The notes beneath the pieces are model-generated. The model saw only the letters and a program-made list of their open reading frames with translations, ran no database searches and was not told the origin of the DNA. Shown here one piece after another: positions 20,908 to 29,548 of a stretch of 64,000 bases of DNA. Both the position numbers and the translations under genes were made by a program. Source of the stretch: Shewanella violacea DSS12 (GTDB taxonomy: Bacteria; Pseudomonadota; Gammaproteobacteria; Enterobacterales; Shewanellaceae); the NCBI RefSeq assembly GCF_000091325.1, contig NC_014012.1, positions 2,710,824 through 2,774,823 on the forward strand. The letters run 5' to 3'. Each line of letters opens with the position of its first letter. Position 1 is the stretch's first letter.

Positions 20908-22797
20908 TCAAACTTTCACATTATCATCGAGAGCCGGTTCACTTTCAGATGTCTCCAGAGCAAGCTGTTCAGCGGCTTTACTTGCTAGCAATAGAGAATG
21001 CTCTTTTGCCAATTGCTGGGCCTCTATGGGTAACAAACTAATTAACTCTATGCCACTCGCCAATTTATCCGCCGAGCCCGTGAAGATGTTCAACTTACCC
21101 GCCTTAATGTACACCAAGGGCATGGCAGACTCTCCATATCGGGCCAGGAAATTATCGAAACTGAAGCTGTCGGTGATGTTGGTACTTTTTATCAAGGCAC
21201 CTTTGGACATTAAACTGGCGAGTTTCGCATAGGATACGGACTCACCAAATAGGCATAAACGCGCTAAATATGACTCAGACATCTGATGTCTGGCACTCGT
21301 CCCTTCGTTGTTGTTCAGCCCATATACCTTGCTCTTCCCCAGCAAATCTTGATAATGAAAACTGACCAAGGGATTAAGCTGACGATAGGGAGAGACGACC
21401 AATAAACGCCCTATGCCTGTCATATCGAGAAAGTTACTGGCATGCTCGGATGTTGGATTGCCAAAATACACGGGAATATTGTCCATTCTGGCTAAACGAA
21501 TATTGTCCCAGTTATTATCAGCCAAGGTCACTTTGATATTTTTAGACTTAAGGACCTTTGCCAGTTCTCTGGAAAAAACCGAGGCGCCGAAAATAAGCAG
21601 GCCCTGTGAAGATCCCGCACTCACATTTAAATATTTAGCCCAGGCACCGGCCGTTAAACTTTGTACAACCACAGTGCCTATGATGATTAAGAAGACCAAA
21701 GGTACGATAAGTTCTGCACCTGGGACGCCTAATATTTCAAGTTTTATGGCAAAAAGAGACGATACCGCAGCAGCAACTATGCCCCTAGGCGCCATCCAAC
21801 TGAGAAACCATTTATCATTACGCCTCAGTGTTGTCCCAATCCCACAGGTCCAGACACTTAACGGTCTGGCGATAAACATCACCACAGCTAATAATGCCAG
21901 CCCTTGCCAGCCAAGATTAAGCAATGCATCAGAGTCGAGACGGGCCGCTAATATGATAAACAATACCGAGATGAGCAGTACCGTTAACGTTTCCTTAAAT
22001 TCGATGATATCTGATATATCGATACCGCGCATATTGGCAAGCACTATCCCCATCACAGTCACGGTTAATAGTCCCGACTCTTCCTGTATCAGGTTCGAAA
22101 CGACGAATACCCCCAACATGATGGTCAAGACGCCAGCATTCTTCAGATAATGAGGTAACAGATGCTTCTTGATGATGAGGCCCATCAGGTAGCCTGTGAG
22201 CGCCCCTAAACCTACTCCAATGCCTAACATGTATCCTAAGGCATGTAACACATGCACGGTTGGGTCTGCTGCGACTGCTATGTATTCAAACACCAGCACT
22301 GCAAGCAAGGCACCAATGGGGTCAATAACAATACCCTCCCAGCGTAGAATACTAGCGAGTTCTGATTTAGGCCTGATACTTCTGAGCATAGGTACTATCA
22401 CAGTGGGTCCTGTTACGACTACCAGAGCGCCAAACAATAACGACATTTCCCATTTAAAATCCATCAAGAAATGGGTTGCCGTAGTGATGCAAGCCCAAGT
22501 GATCAAGGTGCCTAAGGTGACAAGGTTAGTCACCATACGACCATGACCTTTGATCTCTTTGAAGTTAAGCGTCAGTGCCCCTTCAAATAATATGACCGCC
22601 ACACCCAAAGAAATAATAGGAAATAGCAGATCGCCAAAGATGGCATCAGGATCAAGTATATTGAGACCTGGTCCCATCAAGAGCCCACAGATTAAGAGAG
22701 GTAAAATAGCGGGTAAGCGTAACTTCCATCCTATCCACTGACAAAAGAGTGAAAGCACCCCTAATAAACCTAGCATGGCAGTGATCTGCTCAACCAT
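20908..22797 (-). CDS. CPA1-type Na+/H+ antiporter with C-terminal nucleotide-binding-like domain
   Basis: About 629 codons from MVEQITAMLGLLG; the open frame continues 58 codons up into AT-rich sequence unlike the protein, so I chose the later ATG. Residues 1-400 carry 12-13 membrane helices with family signatures LFEGALTLNFKEIKGHGR, TGPTVIVPMLRSIRP (a DP-less variant of the usual GPT region) and the downstream IDPIGALLAVLVFEY. From about residue 400 a cytoplasmic part follows with a Rossmann-like strand (LLIFGASVFSRELAKVLKS), similar to a TrkA-N/RCK domain. It is likely a sodium/proton exchanger gated by a ligand. It converges on fadE through a shared terminator. Confidence 0.88.
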   Translation of the reverse strand: MVEQITAMLGLLGVLSLFCQWIGWKLRLPAILPLLICGLLMGPGLNILDPDAIFGDLLFPIISLGVAVILFEGALTLNFKEIKGHGRMVTNLVTLGTLITWACITTATHFLMDFKWEMSLLFGALVVVTGPTVIVPMLRSIRPKSELASILRWEGIVIDPIGALLAVLVFEYIAVAADPTVHVLHALGYMLGIGVGLGALTGYLMGLIIKKHLLPHYLKNAGVLTIMLGVFVVSNLIQEESGLLTVTVMGIVLANMRGIDISDIIEFKETLTVLLISVLFIILAARLDSDALLNLGWQGLALLAVVMFIARPLSVWTCGIGTTLRRNDKWFLSWMAPRGIVAAAVSSLFAIKLEILGVPGAELIVPLVFLIIIGTVVVQSLTAGAWAKYLNVSAGSSQGLLIFGASVFSRELAKVLKSKNIKVTLADNNWDNIRLARMDNIPVYFGNPTSEHASNFLDMTGIGRLLVVSPYRQLNPLVSFHYQDLLGKSKVYGLNNNEGTSARHQMSESYLARLCLFGESVSYAKLASLMSKGALIKSTNITDSFSFDNFLARYGESAMPLVYIKAGKLNIFTGSADKLASGIELISLLPIEAQQLAKEHSLLLASKAAEQLALETSESEPALDDNVKV

Positions 22798-23001
22798 ATA
22801 TATATACCCTTTAATAGTGTTACCAGTATAGATAACAAGAATCCTTATGTTGCCCCAATATAGGCCAATCATTGTATTCAAAGTGATTAACTTCAAACCT
22901 AACCGGAGATTGTATCTAAAAAAGCAGTTAAAAAACCTGATCAACTCCATATTAATGAATGAGAACATCATGTTTTACTTAAAGTTAATGGCTTGATTTA
23001 A

Positions 23002-23677
23002 GTCCCAGGCACAAAAAAGCCCTCGTCTTTCGACAAGGGCTTAGCTATGTGGCACAGCGGACTGGCTGTTATCAAGAGGCGAACCCGCGACCCCCAGCAT
23101 AACAGGTTATTTTCAGCTTATAAAAAACCAATATCTCCATGCCCAGCTTACCATTGAACATTTCATTTAAGTCTCAGGCACAAAAAAGCCCTCGTCTTTC
23201 GACAAGGGCTTAGCTATGTGGCACAGCGGACTGGCTGTTATCAAGAGGCGAACCCGCGATCCTGGGCGTGACAGGTCATTTTCAGCTTATAAAAAACCAA
23301 TATCTCCATGCCCCGCTTACCATTGATCATTTCATTTAAGTCTCAGGCACAAAAAAGCCCTCGTCTTTCGACAAGGGCTTAGCAATGTGGCACAGCGGAC
23401 TGGCTGTTATCAAGAGGCGAACCCGCGCCCCCCGGCATAACAGGTTATTTTCAGCTTATAAAGAACCAATATCTCCATGCCCAGCTTACCATTAATCATT
23501 TCATTTAAGTCTCAGGCACAAAAAAGCCCTCGTCTTTCGACAAGGGCTTAGCAATGTGGCACAGCGGACTGGCTGTTATCAAGAGGCGAACCCGCGATCC
23601 TGGGCGTGACAGGTCATTTTCAGCTTATAATAAACCAATATCTCCATGCCCAGCTTACCATTAATCATTTCATTTAA
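23002..23677 (-). repeat. Four tandem 169-bp repeats carrying tRNA-Asp remnants and terminators
   Basis: Units begin at 23002, 23171, 23340 and 23509 with an exact 169-bp period; a fifth, shorter start at 23678 runs into the intact tRNA-Asp. On the minus strand each unit holds a degenerate 3' part of tRNA-Asp (CCTGTTATG or CCTGTCACG, then GCGGGTTCG and a GCCA-like end) followed by a GAAA-loop terminator. Units 1 and 3 resemble each other more than 2 and 4 do, and vice versa. Confidence 0.95.
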
Positions 23678-23689
23678 GTCTCAAGCACA

Positions 23690-23720
23690 AAAAAGCCCTC
23701 GTCTTTCGACAAGGGCTTCG
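23690..23720 (-). terminator. Terminator after tRNA-Asp, copied in each 169-bp unit
   Basis: On the minus strand AAGCCCTTGTC and GACGAGGGCTT pair around a GAAA tetraloop and run into TTTTTT. The same hairpin recurs at about 23013, 23182, 23351 and 23520. Confidence 0.92.
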
Positions 23721-23725
23721 TTGTT

Positions 23726-23802
23726 TGGCGGAGCGGACGGGACTCGAACCCGCGACCCCCGGCGTGACAGGCCGGTATTCTAACCAACTGAACTACCGCT
23801 CC
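23726..23802 (-). tRNA. tRNA-Asp (GTC)
   Basis: 77 nt including an encoded CCA. GGAGCGG starts the acceptor stem and pairs with CCGCTCC; the anticodon loop reads CTGTCAC, so the anticodon is GTC. The T arm carries GTTCGAG. It is the second of two near-identical copies transcribed in tandem on the minus strand, and its downstream flank is the repeat array. Confidence 0.98.
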
Positions 23803-23869
23803 TAAACTTATTGCCTTGCGGCTTTAGCTGCTATGTCACTAACAACTAAACTAAATTTAGTAACTTGAT

Positions 23870-23946
23870 TGGCGGAGCGGACGGGACTCGAACCCGCGAC
23901 CCCCGGCGTGACAGGCCGGTATTCTAACCAACTGAACTACCGCTCC
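23870..23946 (-). tRNA. tRNA-Asp (GTC), first copy
   Basis: 77 nt, same sequence as the copy 67 bases downstream: anticodon GTC and encoded CCA. The two are probably processed from one transcript. Confidence 0.98.
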
Positions 23947-24074
23947 ACATCAAGTTGCGGTGATAATACGTAGGCGAGCATTCCGCGTCAATACTTATTT
24001 TAAATAGATAAACCGATCAGTTAAAAAAGCAGCAGTTAGATGTAAAACTCGGCTCTTCTTGGATATAAAAACGT

Positions 24075-25403
24075 CTAACTCGCCTTTTCATCTTCAGGTA
24101 AGTCTTCAGGCATGGTCAGATCTATGTCATCAGATGTCGGCACTTGCTCTCTCTCTTCATCTAATCTTTTTTGAGTTGCGGCTAACGCCTCTTTTAAATT
24201 GCGTGTTTTACGCCAGATGAGTAAGCCTAATGACCCTAAGAGCAATAGTGATACATTAACCGTTATGATCCAGAACATAGCATCATCTTTGGCCTTCTTC
24301 TCAGCAATGACGGCTTTTTTTGCTGCTTTTACGGCTAATTCTTCCGCTGTAGGCGGCGGCTTAGGCGGCTCGATCAAATTAAAGAAACGCTCAGGTAAGG
24401 CGAGTACTATCTCTCGCCCGCCTATGGTTGTCGTTACAGCCATCCCTTTAATTCGATAGCTACCGAAATCAGAGACCTCAGGAAGCAAGATCTCTCTCTG
24501 GGATGATTCCAATCCATTTATTGTGATAGGCAGTTGCAGCCCGGCAGGACCGACTAATTCAAGATCTAAATGTGTCTCGGATAACTGTACCGCGCTGTCA
24601 TCAACTTTAACATACAGTTTCCAGCGCCCTTCCAGAGGATTTTCAGGTTCAAGTACATCAATTTCTATTGGAATAGGCGATAACAGGAACTTAAACTGGC
24701 TTTCACGTGAGAATACATTGTTGCGTACCTTGACTTGAAAGTTATAGTGGCCCCACGGCTGATTTAAATTGATTTTTCCTGTAAAAATACCGTCATCGGG
24801 CCGTTCATCTAACCCTTCGCCGTAGTCTTTGTATGAGCCAACTACCAATGTACCCGCGGCAAAATTTTCATCACCGGGTAGATGTTCACTGATAAAACGA
24901 GCGGTCCATTCGACTAAGTAATCCAGCCCAGGCATTCTTAAACGCTGTTCATCACCCAATAGTTGAGCCGTAACTTTCAAACGTTCGCCTTGAAATAAAG
25001 GTTGGGGTAAAGGCTCAACCTTAATACCCAATTTGGATATTTTTTGAATCTTAGAGCCTTTAATCACTCTGCCTATGAGCTGCCAGGGGCCTGGCATAGG
25101 TTTTTGTATGGTAACGATATCACCGCTTAAACCATCGACCCATTGCACCTCTTCAGGATGTCGACTGGCATACCACTTGCTGCCGTCGGGTAAGACGATG
25201 ACGACCGGTGAACTGCCATATTGACGTTGAATAAGCAAGGTGAGGCTATCGACCATATGATCGATTCTGAAGCGATTCTTTAATACACTGGCTTCACTCG
25301 AAGGCACAACATCGGCCAAGACCCATGTTGAAAGCACAGTGCTTAGCATCAAGACTAGCGCAACCAATGCTTTTGTACTGGAGACAAGATGTTTAACACT
25401 CAT
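24075..25403 (-). CDS. TIGR03503-family membrane-anchored protein
   Basis: 442 codons. A signal sequence (ALVALVLMLSTVLSTWVLA) is followed by a conserved periplasmic region: IDHMVDSLTLLIQRQYGS, VVIVLPDGSKWY and GDIVTIQKPMPGPWQL, then repeated beta-sandwich-like segments. Near residue 390 a second membrane helix (WIITVNVSLLLLGSLGLLIW) precedes a short acidic cytoplasmic tail. This matches TIGR03503, a family of unknown function found in Shewanella, Vibrio and relatives. The layout, with von Willebrand-adjacent-like beta domains and a C-terminal anchor, suggests a cell-envelope role, by inference only. It stands alone between the tRNA genes and dnaQ. Confidence 0.82.
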   Translation of the reverse strand: MSVKHLVSSTKALVALVLMLSTVLSTWVLADVVPSSEASVLKNRFRIDHMVDSLTLLIQRQYGSSPVVIVLPDGSKWYASRHPEEVQWVDGLSGDIVTIQKPMPGPWQLIGRVIKGSKIQKISKLGIKVEPLPQPLFQGERLKVTAQLLGDEQRLRMPGLDYLVEWTARFISEHLPGDENFAAGTLVVGSYKDYGEGLDERPDDGIFTGKINLNQPWGHYNFQVKVRNNVFSRESQFKFLLSPIPIEIDVLEPENPLEGRWKLYVKVDDSAVQLSETHLDLELVGPAGLQLPITINGLESSQREILLPEVSDFGSYRIKGMAVTTTIGGREIVLALPERFFNLIEPPKPPPTAEELAVKAAKKAVIAEKKAKDDAMFWIITVNVSLLLLGSLGLLIWRKTRNLKEALAATQKRLDEEREQVPTSDDIDLTMPEDLPEDEKAS

Positions 25404-25552
25404 AAAAGGTGACGTCAGTCCTCATCAAAGGTGATGGTAATTGAAATATCCCATGTCGGGTGATTTTAGTATTTATTATAGAGATATAAAGGAGGAAACG
25501 TCCTCTATGTCTATTTTCTATCACTGAGTTCCTGACATTTAATTCCTGACAC

Positions 25553-26281
25553 TTAGTCCCGCCAGGCACATTGTCCGCCTTTAGCCACGATATCGAGTCG
25601 CGCTTCGTGCTTAGCTAGTTCATCGGCCGATGCCGAGATCACTTTAAGTTTTGTGCGTTCTTGGCTTAAACGTATGATCCCACCGGCACCTATGCCTCCG
25701 GTATCACCAGAGAGATTAAACTTGGTCTGTCCGCCTGTCATCAACAGATAGACATCGGCCAAGATCTCCGCATCTAATAATGCACCGTGGAGTTCACGAC
25801 GTGAGTTATCTATGCCGTAACGTTTACATAAAGCATCGAGATTATTTTTCTGCCCTGGATGCAGATACTTTGCAATGGCTAAAGTATCTAAAATGCCACA
25901 GATATCGGCAGTCTTAGGCCCCTTGGGGCGCAATAAACCAAACTCGTGATCCATGAAGCTGATATCGAACGACGCGTTGTGGGCCACAACCTCGGCACCA
26001 TCAATAAACTCAATAAAACTCTGTGCTATCTCGGCAAACTTTGGTTTGTTAGCGACATATTCATTACTAATACCGTGGACTTGGATGGCTTCTTCATCGA
26101 TAAGCTGTTGAGGGTTAATATACTCATGATAATGACGACCGGTCAAACGACGGTTGATCACCTCGACGCAACCTATTTCTATGATTCGATGACCAAGATA
26201 GATAGCACCTGCAGCCTGGTTCATACCTGTGGTTTCAGTATCGAGAATAATCTGACGTTTTGCACTAGAAACTATGTTCAT
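25553..26281 (-). CDS. dnaQ: DNA polymerase III epsilon subunit
   Basis: 242 codons, the proofreading 3'-5' exonuclease of the replicative polymerase. The DEDDh active site is visible: DTETTG (Asp14, Glu16), VVAHNASFD and the final HGALLDAEILADVYL with the catalytic His. The C-terminal tail that binds the alpha subunit is shorter and Gly-rich (SGDTGGIGAGGII). The ATG lies 67 bases from the rnhA start on the other strand, so both genes probably share a divergent promoter region, as in E. coli. Confidence 0.97.
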   Translation of the reverse strand: MNIVSSAKRQIILDTETTGMNQAAGAIYLGHRIIEIGCVEVINRRLTGRHYHEYINPQQLIDEEAIQVHGISNEYVANKPKFAEIAQSFIEFIDGAEVVAHNASFDISFMDHEFGLLRPKGPKTADICGILDTLAIAKYLHPGQKNNLDALCKRYGIDNSRRELHGALLDAEILADVYLLMTGGQTKFNLSGDTGGIGAGGIIRLSQERTKLKVISASADELAKHEARLDIVAKGGQCAWRD

Positions 26282-26348
26282 AAATTTACTAACACTTCTT
26301 AAGTTTTTGGGTATACTCGCCCGATAATCTGTCTATGGTAACAACTTG

Positions 26349-26813
26349 ATGTTAAAACCGCTCTCTATATTTACCGATGGTTCCTGTTTAGGAAACCCAG
26401 GCCCCGGAGGTTATGGGGTGGTGATGAAGTACAAATCACAAGTCAAAGAACTCTCAGATGGATTCCTGTTAACCACCAACAACAGAATGGAATTACTGGC
26501 ACCAATCATCGCATTGGAAGCCTTGAAAGTGCCCTGCAAAATAGTGCTCACGAGTGACAGCCAATATATGCGCCAAGGCATCACTCAGTGGATCCACGGT
26601 TGGAAGAAAAAAGGCTGGCTAACAGCCGCTAAACAACCGGTAAAAAATGTCGACCTCTGGAAACGTCTAGATGCAGCCACTGCCTCCCATGAAATCGAGT
26701 GGCTCTGGGTTAAAGGTCACGCAGGTCATGTAGAAAACGAACGTTGTGACACCTTAGCCAGAGTGGCTGCCGAAGCTAAGCCGACTCAGGAAGATATTGG
26801 TTACCCGGTTTAA
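26349..26813 (+). CDS. rnhA: Ribonuclease HI
   Basis: 154 codons from the ATG at 26349; a TTG one codon earlier is also in frame. It cleaves the RNA strand of RNA-DNA hybrids. The catalytic residues are present in [32 protein letters not shown] and the C-terminal CDTLARVAA. The handle region [11 protein letters not shown] is present as well. It is divergent from dnaQ and converges on a LysR gene whose stop is 15 bases away. Confidence 0.97.
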   Translation: MLKPLSIFTDGSCLGNPGPGGYGVVMKYKSQVKELSDGFLLTTNNRMELLAPIIALEALKVPCKIVLTSDSQYMRQGITQWIHGWKKKGWLTAAKQPVKNVDLWKRLDAATASHEIEWLWVKGHAGHVENERCDTLARVAAEAKPTQEDIGYPV

Positions 26814-26828
26814 GTCAGACCTTAGGTA

Positions 26829-27725
26829 CTAAATAGACAGTTTATTAAACTTGCTGCAGAAGCCGATAAATGCATTACACAAGGGTGTAAATTTTCGGCT
26901 TTTATGGTGAATGCGATAAAACTGTCTGGTTAACACCAATCCTTCAACCTCGATAACTGCCAGCTCTTTGCGACTCAGCTCTTTTTCCAGGGTCAACTCA
27001 GATAACACGGCCAGGCCGGCCCCCTGCTTAACCGCTTGTTTTATCGCGTCCGGCGTACTGAAGCTGAACCTTTCTATGGGCTGCATATCCAGAGCATTGG
27101 CCGCACTGATAAAATAATCTCGGGTGCCTGACCCCTCTTCCCTCATCACCCAAGGTTGTCCCCGTAACTCGATGGGTTTCACCCGTTTCCCCGCCAAGGG
27201 ATGCGCCGAATGACAAAAAACCAGCAAGTTATCCTTATGCCAGGCCTCAACTTTAATTCGACTGTCCAGGCACTGCCCCTCGATAAATCCAACTTCAGTT
27301 CGAAACTCTAATACCGATTTTATGACGGCTTGAGTATTATCGATATCCAGATCGACAAAAGCGCTGGTATGTTGCTGACAAAAAGCCACCGCACTTTTGG
27401 CCATCAAGTGATTACCAATGGTGGAGCTAGCGCTGACATTTAACGTGCCACTGAGTTCACCTTCGGAAGAAGAAAACAACAGTTCTATCTGCTCCACCTT
27501 TTGCAACGCCTCGGTAGCCAATGGCAGCAAGAGACTCCCCTGAGAATTCAACCTTAATCGGTTGCCGACCCGCTCAAATAATCTGGCATCCAATTGTTTC
27601 TCTAATTCAGATAAGGCCATAGAGGTCGCCGGAGCCGATAAGTTCATCATATCTGCCGCTCTGGCCACTTGACCACTGCGGGCAACCGCTTCAAAAATTG
27701 ATAATTGTTTTAGTGTTATTCGCAT
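26829..27725 (-). CDS. LysR-family transcriptional regulator (YeiE-like)
   Basis: 298 codons. The N-terminal helix-turn-helix is typical (LKQLSIFEAVARSGQVARAAD, then SAPATSMALSELEKQLDARLFERVG). The C-terminal substrate-binding domain starts at about residue 92 with GTLNVSASSTIGNHL. This start resembles the YeiE/CysB-like subgroup rather than metabolic LysRs. It is 10 bases from the yafS stop on the same strand, so it may be cotranscribed with the methyltransferase. Target genes are unknown. Confidence 0.9.
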   Translation of the reverse strand: MRITLKQLSIFEAVARSGQVARAADMMNLSAPATSMALSELEKQLDARLFERVGNRLRLNSQGSLLLPLATEALQKVEQIELLFSSSEGELSGTLNVSASSTIGNHLMAKSAVAFCQQHTSAFVDLDIDNTQAVIKSVLEFRTEVGFIEGQCLDSRIKVEAWHKDNLLVFCHSAHPLAGKRVKPIELRGQPWVMREEGSGTRDYFISAANALDMQPIERFSFSTPDAIKQAVKQGAGLAVLSELTLEKELSRKELAVIEVEGLVLTRQFYRIHHKSRKFTPLCNAFIGFCSKFNKLSI

Positions 27726-27735
27726 TTAAATTCTT

Positions 27736-28476
27736 TTACTTGTGTTCACTGGTGTCGTTTTTAAAAGAGGTTCTTCCCGCCGTCGGTGCCTGAGCCCAAT
27801 TAGGCTGACGCACTTTCTGCCTTTCATGTATTGGTGTCAATGGCGTTTCTAACTTACGAGCCACAATCAGATAAACACTACCGGTTCCGGGTAACCAAGC
27901 CTTTAGTGCATTTTGCCAGATACTTTCTGAGCGCATTTCACTGAGCAGATGATGGTGAATGATGCGCTCATCGGCTACCACTTGATAACCCAGTAGTCCC
28001 AGCCAATCTTTGACTCTGGATGGGGTAAAGAATCGACCACACCAGGGGAGTTTATCTTGATATTTAGGTAAGGCTTTACCGATAAAAGCCGGGCTCAAGG
28101 GGTTAAAGCCCACAATAAACAGGTAACCACCGGATATTAGCACCCTGTCTGTTTCACGCAGTAGCTTATAAGGGTCATGCTCAAATTCGAGCAACATGTT
28201 CATGACGACGGCATCGATAACCCCATTCTGTATCGGCAGCGCATTAAAGTCCGCGCGTAAAGAAGCACCATCACCATCGAACAGAGAAAATTGGCGACCA
28301 ATAGGCAAACCTGGCATATTCAGTTCAGCGCTTAGAGGGCCTAAACTTAACATATGGTAGCCAAATACTTTTGGCCACCATGATTCAAGCTCTTGCTCTA
28401 CACTTGCCTTAATTTGGGCTCCATTAGGCAATTGCGACCATGATCTAGGTACCAATACCTTAGTGTCATTAAACAA
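27736..28476 (-). CDS. SAM-dependent methyltransferase YafS-like
   Basis: 246 codons. A class I methyltransferase fold is indicated by the acidic strand ADFNALPIQNGVIDAVVMNMLLEFEHDP and the post-motif LLRETDRVLISGGYLFIVGFNP. The SAM motif I region (YHMLSLGPLSAEL) is weak and lacks the usual Gly triplet. In E. coli yafS also lies between gloB and rnhA-dnaQ; that synteny supports the assignment. It is divergent from gloB with 182 bases between. The substrate is unknown. Confidence 0.82.
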   Translation of the reverse strand: MFNDTKVLVPRSWSQLPNGAQIKASVEQELESWWPKVFGYHMLSLGPLSAELNMPGLPIGRQFSLFDGDGASLRADFNALPIQNGVIDAVVMNMLLEFEHDPYKLLRETDRVLISGGYLFIVGFNPLSPAFIGKALPKYQDKLPWCGRFFTPSRVKDWLGLLGYQVVADERIIHHHLLSEMRSESIWQNALKAWLPGTGSVYLIVARKLETPLTPIHERQKVRQPNWAQAPTAGRTSFKNDTSEHK

Positions 28477-28658
28477 GCAGTGCTCCCTTCGATTATGCAG
28501 CGACTCTGGCTAATATACCTAGCTAAAGTGCAGTGGTATAATTATAGGGTGATTAATACCATTAAAACGTTAATCTGTGATGTACGCAATCAATTTACTT
28601 GGTTAACTGAACCTGCATCTCCAATATAAAAATTACCGCCAGATAAGATGAGACACAT

Positions 28659-29468
28659 ATGCAAGCAATTGAATCTTCGAAATTAAAGATCACCGCATTA
28701 CCCGCATTCAATGATAATTATATCTGGATAATTGCACAAGATGGCAATCAATCAGTATACGTAGTCGATCCTGGCGATGCTCAAGTCGTTATCGATTTTC
28801 TCAATATCAAGCAATTACAACTCGCCGGTATATTGATAACACATCACCACCATGATCACACTGGTGGGATAGCGAAACTCTTAGCATATGCAGGACACAA
28901 GATTGAAGTATATGGACCTGATAATGAGGAGATAGATAATTTACTCAATCCCATCTCGACCCAAAGTTCGATTCAATGCCAAATCACCCTTAAACGCTTT
29001 AATCTAAGTGTAGATATCATTGCTTTACCGGGACATACATTAGGTCACATTGGCTATCTGATTGCCGGTGAGCTTTTTTGTGGTGATACCCTGTTCAGCG
29101 GAGGATGTGGCAGACTCTTCGAAGGAACGCCTCAACAGATGCATGCCTCTTTAATGGCCTTATCCCAGCTTCCTAGTGAGACCCGAGTCTATTGCGCCCA
29201 CGAATATACTTTAGCTAATCTAGATTTTGCCCTGTCGGTAGAGCCGACGAATCCCGAGCTACTCCGATACCATGAACTTTGTCAGGATAAACGCGCGAAA
29301 CAAGTAGCAACTATTCCAAGCAGTATAGGTACCGAACGTAACATCAACCCCTTTCTGCGTTGCAATACAGGTACGATTAAGGCCTCAGTTAATCAACATT
29401 TCATGAAAAATGTGTCTGATCCTGTGGACACTTTTGCACTTTTAAGGCAATGGAAAGACAATTTCTAA
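28659..29468 (+). CDS. gloB: Hydroxyacylglutathione hydrolase (glyoxalase II)
   Basis: 269 codons. It hydrolyses S-lactoylglutathione to lactate and glutathione in methylglyoxal detoxification. The metallo-beta-lactamase motif THHHHDHTGG binds the two metal ions; further ligands lie in ALPGHTLGHIGY, FCGDTLFSGGCGR and YCAHEYT. The C-terminal substrate-binding helices end in the typical FALLRQWKDNF. It is followed by mltD on the same strand, 80 bases away. Confidence 0.96.
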   Translation: MQAIESSKLKITALPAFNDNYIWIIAQDGNQSVYVVDPGDAQVVIDFLNIKQLQLAGILITHHHHDHTGGIAKLLAYAGHKIEVYGPDNEEIDNLLNPISTQSSIQCQITLKRFNLSVDIIALPGHTLGHIGYLIAGELFCGDTLFSGGCGRLFEGTPQQMHASLMALSQLPSETRVYCAHEYTLANLDFALSVEPTNPELLRYHELCQDKRAKQVATIPSSIGTERNINPFLRCNTGTIKASVNQHFMKNVSDPVDTFALLRQWKDNF

Positions 29469-29548
29469 TAAACAGATTACAATGTGGCGCTAAATAAGTC
29501 CCCTTTCGAGTTTTAACATAGAGGGACAGAATCAAGGAAATTTTTTCG

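Noticed and set aside
23002..23677. CRISPR array
   Set aside because: Units are 169 bp, contiguous and lack the short-repeat/unique-spacer pattern; no cas genes nearby.
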